From NCBI GenBank assembly GCA_021186555.1, contig JAJKFL010000011.1, positions 2,011,001 through 2,075,000 of the forward strand: DNA of 64,000 bases. Direction: 5' to 3'. Position numbers and translations under genes: made by a program. Origin of the DNA: Reticulitermes speratus. Taxonomy: Eukaryota > Arthropoda > Insecta > Blattodea > Rhinotermitidae. Below are positions 10,301 through 22,014 of the stretch, piece after piece; position 1 is the first letter of the stretch; each line of letters begins with the position of its first letter. A model generated the notes under the pieces. The model did not search any database and was not told the origin of the DNA. It was given only the letters and a program-made list of their open reading frames with translations.

Positions 10301-12460
10301 CTTTAAATGTCATTCCAAAGCACTGAAACCTTGAAAGAGATAAACATCAATACATAAAACGCAAGTTTCATATAGTGTTAATATATATATACATGTGATC
10401 ACAACTCAGATCTGACCATGGCCGCTTCACGCTCTAGCTAGACCTGTTTGTCATTACGAGTTCCATAGAGGTGGAAGCTTACCGAAGCAAGCGCCATATC
10501 CTGGACCGGCACATCGGTGCTTGTAGTTATGATGTTGCAATCTTCTAACTAGCGGAGTTCGTGCTGGAATGTAGTATATGGGTCAGCCAGCTGAGGAAAT
10601 ATGTCGAGCGTCTAAAGTCTGTACGTGGCGATGAGATGGTGCTGGTGTGTCAGTGTTTGTTACAGTTGGAGTCTTTATTTATTGTCGATTGAACTGCCTA
10701 ATGACTACTTACAGAACAGACATAGATGATGATGATGATGATGATGATAACAGTGGGCTGCTTCATTGGTGAGGCTGTGTGGGATATTGCATTTTGCTAT
10801 ATTCCGAAGAGGCTTGCCGAGAAAGCAGTCTAGGAAGTAATTTCTGTGCCATCTTTTAATTAAATACAATCGAGCGTTCCTTTCTAAGAGTTATGTGGTA
10901 ACATATTTCTTGTAATACTTTGAAGACAAAGCTGAAGAAAGAGACGTAAAAAATGGCAGAGGAATAGACAATAAGGAAAGTCATAGAAGAATTGAGAAAC
11001 ACTTTATTTAAGGGAGGGCTGGGGGAGTGATATCACTTTGTCATAAGGTGCTCAGGCTTTGCCCCCTCGTCCTTCTGACAAGAGTAGCGTGAGATTGAAG
11101 AGGTTAGAATGATAAAAAATTGGTGGTTTGAAATAAGGGTTGCGGAAATTTGATTCAGTGGTTAATGCCAAAACGCATAATTTAACAAAATATCTTGTGG
11201 TGTTTAGGACAAGGGGATAATTTGACGAATTTAAATCGGGAGGGCTGCATGGGTAGCACGCAGTAGCAGTTTGGAACTTGGGAACCATCTCAGAATTGCT
11301 TGAACACAGACGAAAACCAAGAAAATCTGTAGTGAAATGGCCGGTCGGACAGACGGATAGACAGACAGACAGACAGACAGACAGAGAGACCTTACGAAGC
11401 TAATAGTCGCTTTTCGCAATTTTGCGGACGCGCCTAAGAATTAATATTCAGGAAATGGTTTGGAGTGAATTGGACATATTTAAGATTGGTTGCAGTAGTG
11501 TGCTGTTGTGTTAGAGGTGTTTACATTTGGAGTTATGATAATAAGGATTCTATCCTTAGATACATAAAGAGAGAATCACGATGGTACCGCTTTAACCCGC
11601 GGATAGCGCATCAGGAATAAGTTGGAGAGGATGGTAAGTAGGAAAAGTTTACCGTCTTTAAGTTTACTGACGACAATTCATTGCTCCATTTATCTGCAGT
11701 TAGTAAAAAGTTGCAGAGTTGGAAAAACATTATTTAAAATTACACATAAGAGAAAGATGATGGGCAGATCATGTGAAGGAAACACATTCAGAAATTCTCC
11801 TTTATTTCAGGTGTTTAAATTGATCAGTGTATTTGCCTTTAGTGACTTAAGAGCTATTCCTTATCTTGGCACTATTTGGCTAACCGTCTTGTTTCTTCAG
11901 TTCTTTACGATGTTCTAGGTGATTCTAGATCACTCGCCTTTCTTTGGACGTTGTCCGAAACTTTTATATAAATTAAAAACTACGTTTCGAAAGCCGGCTC
12001 TGTTTTTGACTCAGGTGCAAACCTAATGTGGTGGAGCCGTTTCTAAACCCAAATTTTGGTGGCGAAGCTGTTCTGAGTGGGTCGTGGTAAAGTTTTATGA
12101 ACTTGCATATTACTTACTGACACTAATTTTGTAAGTGTATAAGATCATGCAGACTGACTATACAACAGCCATAAGGGCAGTCACAGTACTAAACTCAGTG
12201 GCATGCAGAAATATGTAAATGCATATGTCTTTACTTGTATCGTTAAAATGTCACATTAGTTTTACGGAATTATATTTTTAATTTCACACTTAAATTTATT
12301 TCTTACTTTTGGTGTTGCGTGACAAAGCTCTTGGCCCGATCTATGTCGCGGCTCAAAAATTTCGAGGAACACTGTCTTAGGTAGCTAGATAAATGGGTTT
12401 TTACCATTTGAGATCGTGGAAACTCTCAGTTATTACAAGAAGATTCTAGAAAAATGCCTA
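10301..12460. other. Mostly unmarked, with microsatellites
   Basis: Holds (GAT)n at about 10725-10748, a SINE2b 3' fragment at 11050-11100 and (CAGA)n at about 11349-11388. At 11965-12010 the minus strand reads CTGAGTCAAAAACAGAGCCG then GCTTTCGAAACGTAG, which could be a badly decayed hammerhead-like core. No gene seen; the frame at 11622-11918 (98 codons) has no known domain. Confidence 0.45.
11050..11100 (-). mobile_element. SINE2b 3' fragment
   Basis: The reverse complement contains TTGTCAGAAGGACGAGGGGGC and AAAGCCTGAGC, matching the SINE2b body at 58446-58475 (TTATCAGAAGGACAAACGGGC, GAAGC). Short and diverged. Confidence 0.5.
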
Positions 12461-12461
12461 A

Positions 12462-12716
12462 ATGACTAACCACTTGTTCCCACCGCGGAGGCCTGGGTTA
12501 GATCCCGGTTCAGTCCTCGTGGGATTTGTGGTGGAAAAAGTGGCACTGAGACAGTTTTTCCCCGAGTACTTGGTTTTCCCCTGTCAATTTCATTCCATCG
12601 GTGCTCCATTACTTGGAAAAATGAAAAACTGATCACCTTTCTCTTCATCTTCATCACAGGTTACACAATAAGCCTCAAGGTTGCTGTGCGTCCGTAGCTT
12701 CTGCTGCGGGGCCCTT
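12462..12716 (+). mobile_element. SINE2 copy, head damaged
   Basis: From CCGCGGAGGCCTGGGTTAGA onward it follows the full-length SINE2 at 59736-60026: B box GGGTTAGATCCCGG, then GGGATTTGTGGTGGAAAAAG, TTTTCCCCTGTCAATTTCAT, and the 3' end GTGCGTCCGTAGCTTCTGCT then GCGGGGCCC. The A-box half of the tRNA-like head is replaced by unrelated sequence. Non-coding. Confidence 0.8.
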
Positions 12717-12954
12717 TTACACAAAAAAGAAACAATTTTTACCTATAAACTTTGTTTTTCCGTTCGCTGATTTCTGAAATACACAGACCGTACCTGGACG
12801 TTACTGTAACAAACAATGGTTCACACTGAATCTTATGGAGACAGGTTAGAAGTTCTTTGAGCCGTTTCACAGGAACGCTGTCACACAAACATAGATATTT
12901 TTTCTTGAAGACAAGTTGAGGAATGTAATATGGGATCTGAGATTCTTACAGTAG

Positions 12955-13165
12955 CGTTATTTAACGACGCTGTTAATTTCTGAGATTATGTAGCGTCGCT
13001 GATAACACGAATAAATGTGTATGCAGCAGTGGTGGGATATACTGGAACTGATACTGTCATGCTGCCACTTACTCCGCCAAAAATCCCAAATGGACTGACC
13101 TGAAGTCGAATCCGGCCTGTTCGGTAAGAGGCCGGCTACTAACCGCCTGAGCCATGACACGGCCT
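12955..13165 (-). mobile_element. SINE2-type element, reverse
   Basis: The minus strand starts CGTGTCATGGCTCAGGCGGT (A box), has a degenerate B box (GGATTCGACTTCAGG), then AGTCCATTTGGGATTTTTGG and GACAGTATCAGTTCCAG. The plus-strand left end, TTTAACGACGCTGTTAATTT ... TAGCGTCG, recurs at 46800-46840 beside another SINE2b piece, so it is probably a 3' end variant of this family. Confidence 0.7.
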
Positions 13166-13185
13166 TACGGCGGAATCGATGAAGA

Positions 13186-13438
13186 TTTGAGTCTTCGGGA
13201 TGTTATGCAGTGTCGACTGGTAAATAGTCACCTAGTTTCGGAAAAACATAATGATTCCATCTTGAAGGTAAAATTAATTTTCGAAGATTATATCTGGTTA
13301 GGCCATACGAAGTTTCTAAAACTGACGTAGTCCAAGTCTTCTTGGATGCTTGGCTGTGAAGAAGGAGGCGCTACGCTTCTCCGAACGTCGGTAATTACCA
13401 GTAGACACGGCGTGGCACTCCAGAGGATTTGACTCCTT
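13186..13438. mobile_element. Family 2 inverted-repeat element with hammerhead remnant
   Basis: The left arm GAGTCTTCGGGATGTTATGC + AGTGTCGACTGGTAAAT (13188-13225) matches the inverse of the right end CGAACGTCGGTAATTACCAG + TAGACACGGCGTGGCAC (about 13383-13425). Just inside the right arm, on the plus strand, GGAGG...CTTCTCC forms a strong hairpin followed by GAACGTC. This is the hammerhead 3' core with one A lost. CTGTGAAGA before the hairpin is a disturbed 5' core. Probably inactive. Confidence 0.6.
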
Positions 13439-15081
13439 TTATGACTGACGTAATCTCTGAGGGAAAACGTAATTTGGTTTTGCTAACATCCTGTGTTAAA
13501 TGGCTAACCTGGAAATAACCGTGCACTGTGCAAAAGTGCATTAAGTAAATTCATTATGCCTGAAATAAGCTTATATTAGTGTAAATCTACAGACATATTA
13601 GTTACTTTCACGTAGTTGTCCGGCACGTTGCGACCACAGCGCGTAACCAATGAGCTTATTACAACAGTAACTTCATGTTAATAGCCTATGAAATATAAAC
13701 TGTACATTTCTTTAGCAACTGTGCTTATCTAATTGTAAAAATATATGCCTTATTCTAGGTCATTAATTGTGGAACTGGGTTGCATGACGTGGTAGTGTTT
13801 GTGACGTGTTTGTGACGTTGTCAAGTCACGAATTACGAAATGGGCCAATCAGGCAGTGTACCCCCCCCCCCCCCCACCATACCTCCCCTTCTCTCCCTGT
13901 TCAGTAAGGCTTACACTTCGTAAAATATTGAGCTCTTTTTTAAGTCAGGAAGTTTTGAAAGTCTTTGTATAGCCGGAAATGACGTTAGTTCTTGACTTTT
14001 TTTGGTAGTCACAATTTTGTAAAAATCAAAATACTTCAGCTGCATTTTATCGCTGGACTTGGAAATCAGCGAAATAAAGCTGAATTATCTGATGCAGTGT
14101 GTGAGTATTGTTTACAGGATTACTGAAAATTAAGTACGTTAACTTGAAATATACCTTGGCTTAGGCCACAACAGACTTCCTACAAAACCTCACGTTTAGC
14201 CTATCATACATTATTATCTTCTTATTTTATTGCACCTGTTAAATTCAGGTGGTGGAAAGGCGTGGTTAACATAACCAGGCAACAGTAAGTCAACGTCTGC
14301 ATGACAGAAATACACTGGAAGCTGGAGGCTACACTTTAAGTATGACAGTAGAGCCAAGGAAAATAAAAAATTCAGAAAATGAAGTTCTGGGATGAATTGA
14401 TGATGCGAAGTTTAGTTCAAATCCTTCATTTACGAATACATGAAAAACATAGCAGCATTTACAGATCATGTTCATACATTTATTTACCTTTTTTTCCGGC
14501 TTAATATACAACATTAAATATATTTGAAAGTTATTAGTTCTTGCCGCACATTTCACAGGTTTTCAATTGTCATATACAAAAATAATTAATACAGTGTAAT
14601 TTTATGCACGATATGTATGCATATACTTTTCAAATGCCACATTACTGGCTGTGGTAATTTATTAGCTGATTACTAACGTGGAACGTAAAATTAATTGTAG
14701 TTTCTACATCATTTGGTTTTGCTTCTTCTCTCTTCCAAACAAAAGAAGACAAGTACAAATGGTTTCTTTTAAGTCTAAGATCTGTTTAGCAATATTCGCA
14801 CATGTTACGTTGAATGTCTACTTTGGTACTTCCACATCAATAATCGCACGACAGCCATGTTGGTAATAATGAAGACTTGTGTGGAGCTATAGGGTTCTGT
14901 ACAGCGTTCAGAAGAGGTGACAGGAAATGAAACAAATGTGAAAGTGTGTAGCCTCCAGCGGTACAAACATTTATACAACCTTTAATGAAATTCCTTCAAT
15001 TAACTCACAAGTAATTATTTTAGAAACACCAACATTATGCGGCCATACGTCTTCTGTTCCTGGGAAAGAAAGTGAGCTAGA
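13439..15081. other. No recognisable gene
   Basis: AT-rich, with a run of sixteen C at 13861-13876. Short frames at 14329-14556 (minus) and 14678-14866 (plus) have no known domain. Confidence 0.45.
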
Positions 15082-15312
15082 CTGATTGGAATGGCCACCG
15101 GTCTGAATTGTGGGAGGCTGATTGAGGCCCACCAACCCTCCTATTTAATGGGAAACGTGGACTATTTACCTCGTGGTAAAACAGCGGAGGCGTGAGACTA
15201 ATCACTTTCTTCCGCCTAGTGTTGAGGTTAAGAATGACTAGGGCTGTACCTCTATTCCCCCCAACACACCTTCATGGCGAGGAGGACAAATTTACCCTTT
15301 GCAATTTACTTA
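15082..15312 (+). mobile_element. SINE3 copy, degraded
   Basis: Contains TTCCGCCTAGTGTTGAGGTT, AAGAATGACTAGGGCTGTAC and CTCTATTCCCCCCAACACAC then CTTCATGGC. These match in order the SINE3 copy at 45221-45457 (CATCTAGCGCCAAGGTTAAA, AGAGCTATACCTCTACC, CTTCATGGC). The head is too diverged to show clear A and B boxes. Confidence 0.65.
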
Positions 15313-15394
15313 AATAAGCTTCAAGAGGACTGTATTGAGTGGCGTGTTTTTTGTGTGCGATAAAAATATTGCCTGCTTAACTTCCAAACTATAG

Positions 15395-15914
15395 AACATT
15401 AACCCTTTAAAAAATGTACCACAGGGTTTAACAAGAAAAATTCTACTTTCTGCCCGCACACTGTATTTATGTGTTTTGTGTGGATTCAGAACAAACAGCG
15501 ATTATTTCACTGTTACAGCATTAACTGATGGTTTGTATAACTGAGACGGAGTGTGTTTACTGCGCGGTACGGACTGTATTTATGTGTTTTGTGTGGATCT
15601 CAGAACAAACAGCGATTATTTCACTGTACAGCATTAACTGACTGGTTTGTATAACTCAGACGGAGTGTGTTTACTGCGTGGTACGGACTGTATTTATGTG
15701 TTTTGTGTGGATCTCAGAACAAACAGCGATTATTTCACTGTACAGCATTAACTGACTGGTTTGTATAACTCAGACGGAGTGTGTTTACTGCGTGGTACGG
15801 ACTGTATTTATGTGTTTTGTGTGGATCTCAGAACAAACAGCGATTATTTCACTGTACAGCATTAACTGACTGGTTTGTATAACTGAGACGGAGTGTGTTT
15901 ACTGCGCGGTACGA
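15395..15914 (+). repeat. SatA array, third block, with flank
   Basis: About four 114-bp units in the forward sense (15461-15914). They are preceded by the shared flank (AAACTATAGAACATTAACCC ... TTCTACTTTCTGCCCGCACA, in reverse sense relative to 10203) and end abruptly at GCGGTACGAGCTGAATC. The AACTCAGACGG and TGCGTGGTACG variants mark two adjacent units, evidence of local duplication. Confidence 0.9.
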
Positions 15915-16929
15915 GCTGAATCTTCTACTGTAATTCAGGTTAATCTTAGTCTTGAAACGGTTAAAAGGTTAGGAACATCGCTTTATCTTTCCCAATACTT
16001 TGCGATTACTTACGCACATTTGCGTTCAAAATAATCACAACAGAAAGCAACCAACAAAGCTATAAACCAAAGAGTGCGATTATATTCGTTGTTGCACGAT
16101 TCTTTGATTATAGCGAGAAAGAGGAGTGGCATCTAGAAGTGAAAACAACGAGTAAATATAAATAAAGAAACAGTACAATTGCATTAAATTCAGATGTAAA
16201 ATCCTTTGTTTTCATGACAGGTGTAATCACTTTTAAACGGGACTTTGTACCTGACACGGCTGTGCTATTCCCAGACAATGACCAATAATAGATGGATGTG
16301 TGTTAAGATGGAGGACGCTGCTGCATCATCAGCTGCAATTCGGAATATCAAAACGACGTCTCTATTGTGTGGCTGCTGACTGTCCAGTGACTCTCGTGTT
16401 TACTGATGGGTTGGCTGGCTGTTATGGTGTTTTATCCTGCGGTAGAATGAGGCGAAGAGTCACTGAACAGGGGAAATATATACAGTATCTTTGGTCTGCA
16501 TATCTGATTGTTGAACATTAAATTTCACTTAGAGAAGACATTTTAGACAATATTGTTCACCTGATATAACTCACCGCCTTACGAAATGCTTACTTACTTT
16601 CCGAAAGGTCTGTCGCAAGTCGAATTTTGCACAAGTCAAAACTGAGTGTGCATATGGTCAAATATATAAGTATAAAAAAAACGAGTTCATTTGAAATCCA
16701 AACTGCAACACAAATGAACTTGATCGACCGCAGCATGACCTCCCCGCCGCCTGTGTTATCGCCCAGAAGTATTCTTCCGTTAACATCGTCTCATTGCGCT
16801 TTGATTCCCACAAGAAAAAATGCGGCGCGTTTCAAATATGTTCTTATTCTAATTTATTTTCTCCATTTTGTAAATTCCGTATGTCTGAAATAGCGTACCT
16901 TGAAATAGCGTAAGCCGGGGAGGGTTTAT

Positions 16930-17030
16930 ATCTCTGGAGCAAAGCGGTTGGAGCGTGAAGCTGACAATTCCTCTATATATATATAGCTGAGGTTAGGTAT
17001 GCGTAGAGTGCATATTCTTCCGTATGCTTT
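16930..17030 (+). mobile_element. SINE3 fragment
   Basis: AAAGCGGTTGGAGCGTGAAG, then GCTGAGGTTAGGTATGCGTA and GAGTGCATATTCTTCCGTAT. This parallels AAAGCGGCCGGAGCCTGAAG, GCCGAGGTTAAGCATGAGTG and GAGGTGTACCTCTGCTCCCC at 63181-63265. A (TA)n run has grown inside it. Confidence 0.5.
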
Positions 17031-17547
17031 TACAACGTGGATTTATGCCATAGGGCAACTGGACTCTATTCAGGTGCACAGGTAATGCCGGTCTGATGAA
17101 CTGAATCTTAAAGTCACCTTCATGTACTCACTTCACTCCACCTTTCTCTTGAACTTCCCAACCATGTGGTTAGTATCCCTCTTGCTTATTCAGGAGATCT
17201 CGGTCCCAAGTCGGGACACAAAAATCTGCTGTCTTGGTTGCGGATTTTGCTTTTTCGTACTCCCTCCAGAATAATGCCAAAATTGTAGCTTAAATTGGCC
17301 CACTGCTAGTTACTTGTATAGCCTTTTTATTTCGTTATTCACTAGTCATTCTCTAATTCTAGGTTTTTGTAAGCTGGACAGCAGAAAGCTCCGTTAAATA
17401 AAGCATAAATACAATAGGGTAAGAACTGAGCTAAGCTTTGCGAGGACTTGGCCAAAAAGGCTAACAATCCTGACACTCCTGTCTCTAAGTACTGCAGCAA
17501 CAGTGTGTGTCTGCAAACTGTTCAAACAAAGAATGTGTGAACAGTGA

Positions 17548-17607
17548 AGTCTTCTGGGATGTTATGCTATATTTACCAGTCGACACCGCGTAACAGCCCA
17601 GAAGACT
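17548..17607. mobile_element. Collapsed family 2 foldback
   Basis: AGTCTTCTGGGATGTTATGC (17548-17567) and GCGTAACAGCCCAGAAGACT (17588-17607) are imperfect reverse complements around TATATTTACCAGTCGACACC. Only the outer ends of the family remain; the centre, where hammerhead motifs sit in longer copies, is deleted. Confidence 0.65.
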
Positions 17608-18133
17608 TTTGCCTCACGAACACTGCAGTAATAACCCCAAATCTCACAAAAGACGTGTGTTTGCCTGAAGGAAACGTCTGACTAAGCTGTTGTTGCTGCA
17701 TATAGATTAGATGTGAACGAATATCTAGCAGAAATCTCTACTTTATACCCTTATAAAGCTCCGTGGAACTGTAATTGAAAGCAGCTAATAGAGTCGCTAT
17801 AATGAAATGTTCAGCGCGCGTGCCATGTCTCCGGTCGCAATAACAGTAGCTGTGTCTCATTATCCTCTCTCACTTGCCACATTTTGTTTTTTATTCTCGT
17901 TACTGAGTGAGGAAAAACTGTATACACTGCTTTGTGATGTCTTAAACAACTCGAGGACGATCCTCAGAGAATTAGCTAGAAATCTGCCCACTTAGAACTC
18001 TGCAAACTGAATCTCTACCAAGAAATTCACACACACCGTCACAGGTTGAGAAATCTTCCAAAAGTTATGAACCTTTATTGCTCTCCTATAATTTTATTCT
18101 GGTTTTGCTACGAAAGGAGAGGACGTGACAAGG

Positions 18134-18417
18134 TTCAGGGGATTACACGTTGTGTTCGCCGTGCATCTTGACATTAATTTTCAGTTTTTAAACCAAATAA
18201 TGCACTTTTTATTCCGTATTTTTTTCAATTCACCCTACCTCAAATAGTGTAACGGTTCTGTGATAATACCAAATGGACCAGTGAACAGTGAAGTGAACTT
18301 ATCAATGTACCGTGATGATGGCCGAGTAACGGCCGAAACATATGTAGGGTGAATTAAACAAAATACGAAAATAAAAAGTGCATATGTTGGTTAAAAAACT
18401 GAAAATTCAGGGGATTA
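18134..18417 (+). mobile_element. Complete family 1 hammerhead element with 12-bp target-site duplication
   Basis: TTCAGGGGATTA occurs at 18134-18145 and 18406-18417 and bounds a 260-bp insert. Inside, a left arm (18177-18238) is the reverse complement of the right arm (18344-18406) with about 105 bp between. A hammerhead-like motif reads GTGATGA (18312-18318), T, GGCCG-AGTAA-CGGCC, GAAAC (18335-18339), then palindrome ACATATGT and GTA. The right arm begins at this GTA, at the predicted cleavage site. C3 of the core is G, so this copy is probably inactive. No coding sequence: a non-autonomous, Penelope-like insertion is the best reading. Confidence 0.65.
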
Positions 18418-18779
18418 GTTGCTACCTTAATACTTCTGCGGTCCTTATTTGATACCATACCAGTTCATATGCGATTTATGGTGGACAGTAGCAATGGGAC
18501 AAGTTTCTCTCCAAGTACTTCTGTTTTCAAATGTTAATATAGTTCCACCATTGCTCCATACTCATTCATCTACCATCGACGTTGTATAACCTCAGCAATT
18601 GACTGCCTCGTTAATAAAACACTTCCATCTCTATCCGACACTAAGGGAGAAAGAAAGAAAGCTGATATATGCTTGTTCAAGTAGACAACTTACCAATATT
18701 TTATTATGAAGTCGGCTCTAGTATATTTTGTTATCCCGAAACTTACACTTTTTCTGTTGGAGTATACACAACAGGAAAC

Positions 18780-18930
18780 AATGTTCATCATAACATGAAA
18801 CATGGTGAAGCGTAACGTGAAGTATAACATGAAACATAACATAAAACAACATGAAACACAACACTAAACATACCATGAAACCACATGAGACATAACATGA
18901 CACATAATGTGAAAAGCAACATGAACAGTA
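18780..18930 (-). repeat. Degenerate AACATGAAACAT-type repeat
   Basis: Loose repetition of ATAACATGAAACATAACATG with many substitutions. It gives a 61-codon minus-strand frame rich in FMLCYVMFHV-like segments, which is a low-complexity by-product and not a membrane protein. Confidence 0.7.
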
Positions 18931-18969
18931 ACTCTGATTAGATTAATAACTTTTATCGTAATCCATACT

Positions 18970-19338
18970 TTTGTGTGTGGTTATGACACCGTGTTGTTGT
19001 CTGGTGTGTGGTTATGACACCGTGTTGTTGTCTGGTGTGTGGTTATGACACCGTGTTGTTGTCTGGTGTGTGGTTATGACACCGTGTTGTTGTCTGGTGT
19101 GTGGTTATGACACCGTGTTGTTGTCTGGTGTGTGTTTATGACACGTGTTGTTGTCTGGTGTGTGGTTATAACACCGTGTTTTTGTCTGGTGTGTGGTTAT
19201 GACACCGTATTGTTGTCTGGTGTGTGGTTATGACACCGTGTTGTTGTCTGGTGTGTGGTTATGACACCGTGTTGTTGTCTGGTGTGTGGTTATGACACCT
19301 TGTTGTTGTCTGGTGTGTGTTTATGACACTGTACTGTA
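18970..19338 (+). repeat. 31-bp minisatellite, about 12 copies
   Basis: The unit is GTGGTTATGACACCGTGTTG + TTGTCTGGTGT (31 bp). Copies are near identical, with scattered single changes toward the right end, where the last unit reads GACACTGTACTGTAGTCGGG. Unrelated in sequence to the other 31-bp array at 53345. Confidence 0.95.
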
Positions 19339-20169
19339 GTCGGGTGCGTGATTACCAACGTTTCGGAAGGAAATTTTATCTCCAAGGACATATATTCGCT
19401 GAGGATGGAAAACTGCGCTTTTCTGTAACGTTGGTGTTCATATACCAGAATGCCATAATCTGTGACTCGACGTGATATATTACATTTAATTTTTATGTTT
19501 TTCTGTTTATCTCGAATTTATGTATGTCTGTGTTAATGCACGTAAACTTGTGTGCCATGGTACTTCGTGTTTTAAAGTTTGTACGAAAACTATTATTCTT
19601 TTTTTATCGAAAATTTTGATCAAGTAGTCGTAATAATTTTGTCAAGTTCAGACCAGTCAGATTAGTGGCACTGTATTCACACAAACTATTTTTAAACCGT
19701 TCTGATGTGACTGACTTTAAGCATGTTGTTATTAGGATTTAGGGTATGATTCGGGCGTCACATGTTGTAGGCAGAATTTGCCGTCTTAATATGGCGGATA
19801 TATGTGAATACCCTAAAGGAGCCTGATTACTGTTGTAATATGTGTGTGGCTGACCTTAATGCTACCCTTCTGTCTCGGCCGTCCAAGGAGTTTCCCCACA
19901 AATTTCTGTACAACTTTTGTCGTCTATACGGTTGTGTTAAAAATTTAAATTTTCTAAAAAACTAGGCAGTGAAGCAAATCCCAAAGTTTCCTCTTCAGTA
20001 ATTTTCCCAATTTCTCACTTCTTCCTCCCGAAGATGCTAATGTTGTAGGAATCTGAGACAAATTAATATTTTAAATGTCGAATAAGTTTGCTCCTTTTAA
20101 CTTACCAGTTTTATTACGATTGCTGCTCTCAGTCTATAAATATTGAATTATCCAAAGTTCTCTTTAGAA
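19339..20169. other. No gene; possible family 2 hammerhead relic at its start
   Basis: On the minus strand, about 19400-19345, GGAGATAAAATTTCC then TTCCGAAACGTTGG resembles the hairpin plus GAAACGTC core at 57870-57910. The 5' core is not recognisable. The rest shows nothing. Confidence 0.35.
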
Positions 20170-20445
20170 AAACAAATTTTTATGGTTCTGTCTAGGATGC
20201 TGCCTGTGCACAGACTGTGGTAGAATGAGAGGATATTATGGTGATTGATGAATGATGAATTGGAAAGGATGTGGAAGGAGGTGGTCGTGACGTAATCGAT
20301 GTTATTCTCAACATTTGGCTGGAGTGACTGAGGATAATCACGAAAACCCTCAGTCAGGATGGGCAGTGTCCTGACCGACATTCGAACTCGACCTATTCCT
20401 AGTCCAGACGGTTAGGCCATTCTTCCACCAACCTCCTCGATCTCA
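20170..20445 (-). mobile_element. SINE5 copy
   Basis: The minus strand reads GGAAGAATGGCCTAACCGTC (A-box-like), GAGTTCGAATGTCGGTCAGG (B box), then TCCTGACTGAGGGTTTTCGT, and ends CCTCCTTCCACATCCTTTCC + AATTCATCATTC. The last part recurs at 37110-37165 and 44990-45040. A tRNA-derived, non-coding SINE; target duplication not resolved. Confidence 0.65.
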
Positions 20446-20595
20446 CAATTGCATTCACTTCTTGTTGTCAAGTTCCTCGGAATGTCGTCTGTGGTCCGAT
20501 TAAGTTCGACGCAGGCAGAGCAAATCAATAGAAATTGGTTTTTATTTACAAATTTTAAATGAAACACTAAGATCAGTAGGGGCGTACATCCGGTC

Positions 20596-21552
20596 TGGTT
20601 TTATTATATTTGGCGGACATACTGCTGAAGTGTCGGTTTTATTATATTTGGCGGACATACTGCTCAAGTGTCGGTTTTATTATATTTGGTGGACATACTG
20701 CTCAAGTGTCAGTTTTCTTATATTTGGCGGACATACTGCTCAAGTGTCGGTTTTCTTATATTTGGCGGACATACTGCTCAAGTGTCAGTTTTCTTATATT
20801 TGGCGGACATACTGCTCAAGTGTCAGTTTTCTTATATTTGGCGGACATACTGCTCAAGTGTCAGTTTTCTTATATTTGGCGGACATACTGCTCAAGTGTC
20901 AGTTTTCTTATATTTGGCGGACATACTGCTCAAGTGTCAGTTTTCTTATATTTGGCGGACATACTGCTCAAGTGTCGGTTTTATTATATTTGGCGGACAT
21001 ACTGCTCAAGTGTCGGTTTTATTATATTTGGCGGACATACTGCTCAAGTGTCGGTTTTATTATATTTGGCGGACATACTGCTCAAGTGTCGGTTTTATTG
21101 TATTTGGCGGACATACTGCTCAAGTGTCAGTTTTCTTATATTTGGCGGACATACTGCTCAAGTGTCAGTTTTCTTATACTTGGCGGACATACTGCTCAAG
21201 TGTCAGTTTTTTTATATTTGGCGGACATACTGCTCAAGTGTCAGTTTTCTTATATTTGGCGGACATACTGCTCAAGTGTCAGTTTTCTTATATTTGGCGG
21301 ACATGCTGCTCAAGTGTCAGTTTTCTTATATTTGGCGGACATACTGCTCAAGTGTCAGTTTTCTTATATTTGGCGGACATACTGCTCAAGTGTCAGTTTT
21401 CTTATATTTGGCGGACATACTGCCCAAGTGTCAGTTTTCTTATATTTGGCGGACATACTGCTCAAGTGTCAGTTTTCTTATATTTGGCGGACATACTGCT
21501 CAAGTGTCAGTTTTCTTATATTTGGCGGACATACTGCTCGAGTGTCAGTTTT
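20596..21552 (+). repeat. 38-bp minisatellite, about 25 copies, open in all three forward frames
   Basis: The unit is TTATATTTGGCGGACATACT + GCTCAAGTGTCAGTTTTC, with two main variants (GTCAGTTTTCTTA and GTCGGTTTTATTA). Because 38 is not a multiple of three and no frame has a stop, all three plus frames stay open for over 300 codons and give the same 38-residue periodic peptide (LADILLKCQFSYIWRTYCSS...). That is expected from the arithmetic, and I do not call a gene. GTCGG copies cluster at both the left end and the middle (20960-21105). Confidence 0.95.
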
Positions 21553-21727
21553 CCTTTCTTATGCAGTTATCATTGATTGAGTTCCCAGTTTATGAATATG
21601 AGAAGGAGCTTTTGACAAACATGATGCCCTGGCCTTGTTACTGGACGTCTATTTTCAGTAAGGGTTTTTTAGGCACGTTCGCAAAATTGTGAAAAGCTGG
21701 TATTAGCCTCGTCATGTCTGTTCGTCC

Positions 21728-21890
21728 GTCCGCATGGAACAACTCGGCTCCCACTGGACGGATTTTCGTGAAATTCGATATTTGAGTATATTCCGAAAAT
21801 CTGCCGAGAAAATTCACTTTTGATTAAAATCTGACAAGAATAACGGGTACTTTACGTGAAGACGTGCGTTCTTTTATGATAATGTCTCGA
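21728..21890 (+). repeat. Dispersed repeat D1 (forward copy)
   Basis: AACTCGGCTCCCACTGGACG, GATTTTCGTGAAATTC, TTCACTTTTGATTAAAATCT, GACAAGAATAACGGGTACTT and ACGTGAAGACG occur in the same order as in the reverse copy at 3900-4035. Unknown element; likely old. Confidence 0.7.
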
Positions 21891-22014
21891 TGAATTTTTC
21901 TTACAATGAGAAGTGTTTCAGACAATAGATGTATAGACAATAAAAACACAGACTTTTTCAGAAAAATCGTGCCGTTTATGAGACAATGTGGAAGAATATG
22001 GTAGAGCCAGACAG

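Larger units (their letters stand above)
15915..18133. other. Unmarked sequence with two small repeat pieces
   Basis: Contains a SINE3 fragment (16930-17030) and a short family 2 foldback (17548-17607), listed separately. The frames at 16300-16521 and 16627-16893 have no known domain. No gene seen. Confidence 0.45.

Noticed and set aside
11960..12010. Third hammerhead type (GAAACGTAG on the minus strand)
   Set aside because: CTGAGTC and the middle do not make a credible core or helix II; left as a remark only.
20610..21692. 360-codon ORF and its two sister frames as a membrane-like repeat protein
   Set aside because: Wholly explained by a stop-free 38-bp tandem unit; non-repeat sequence adds only a short tail.
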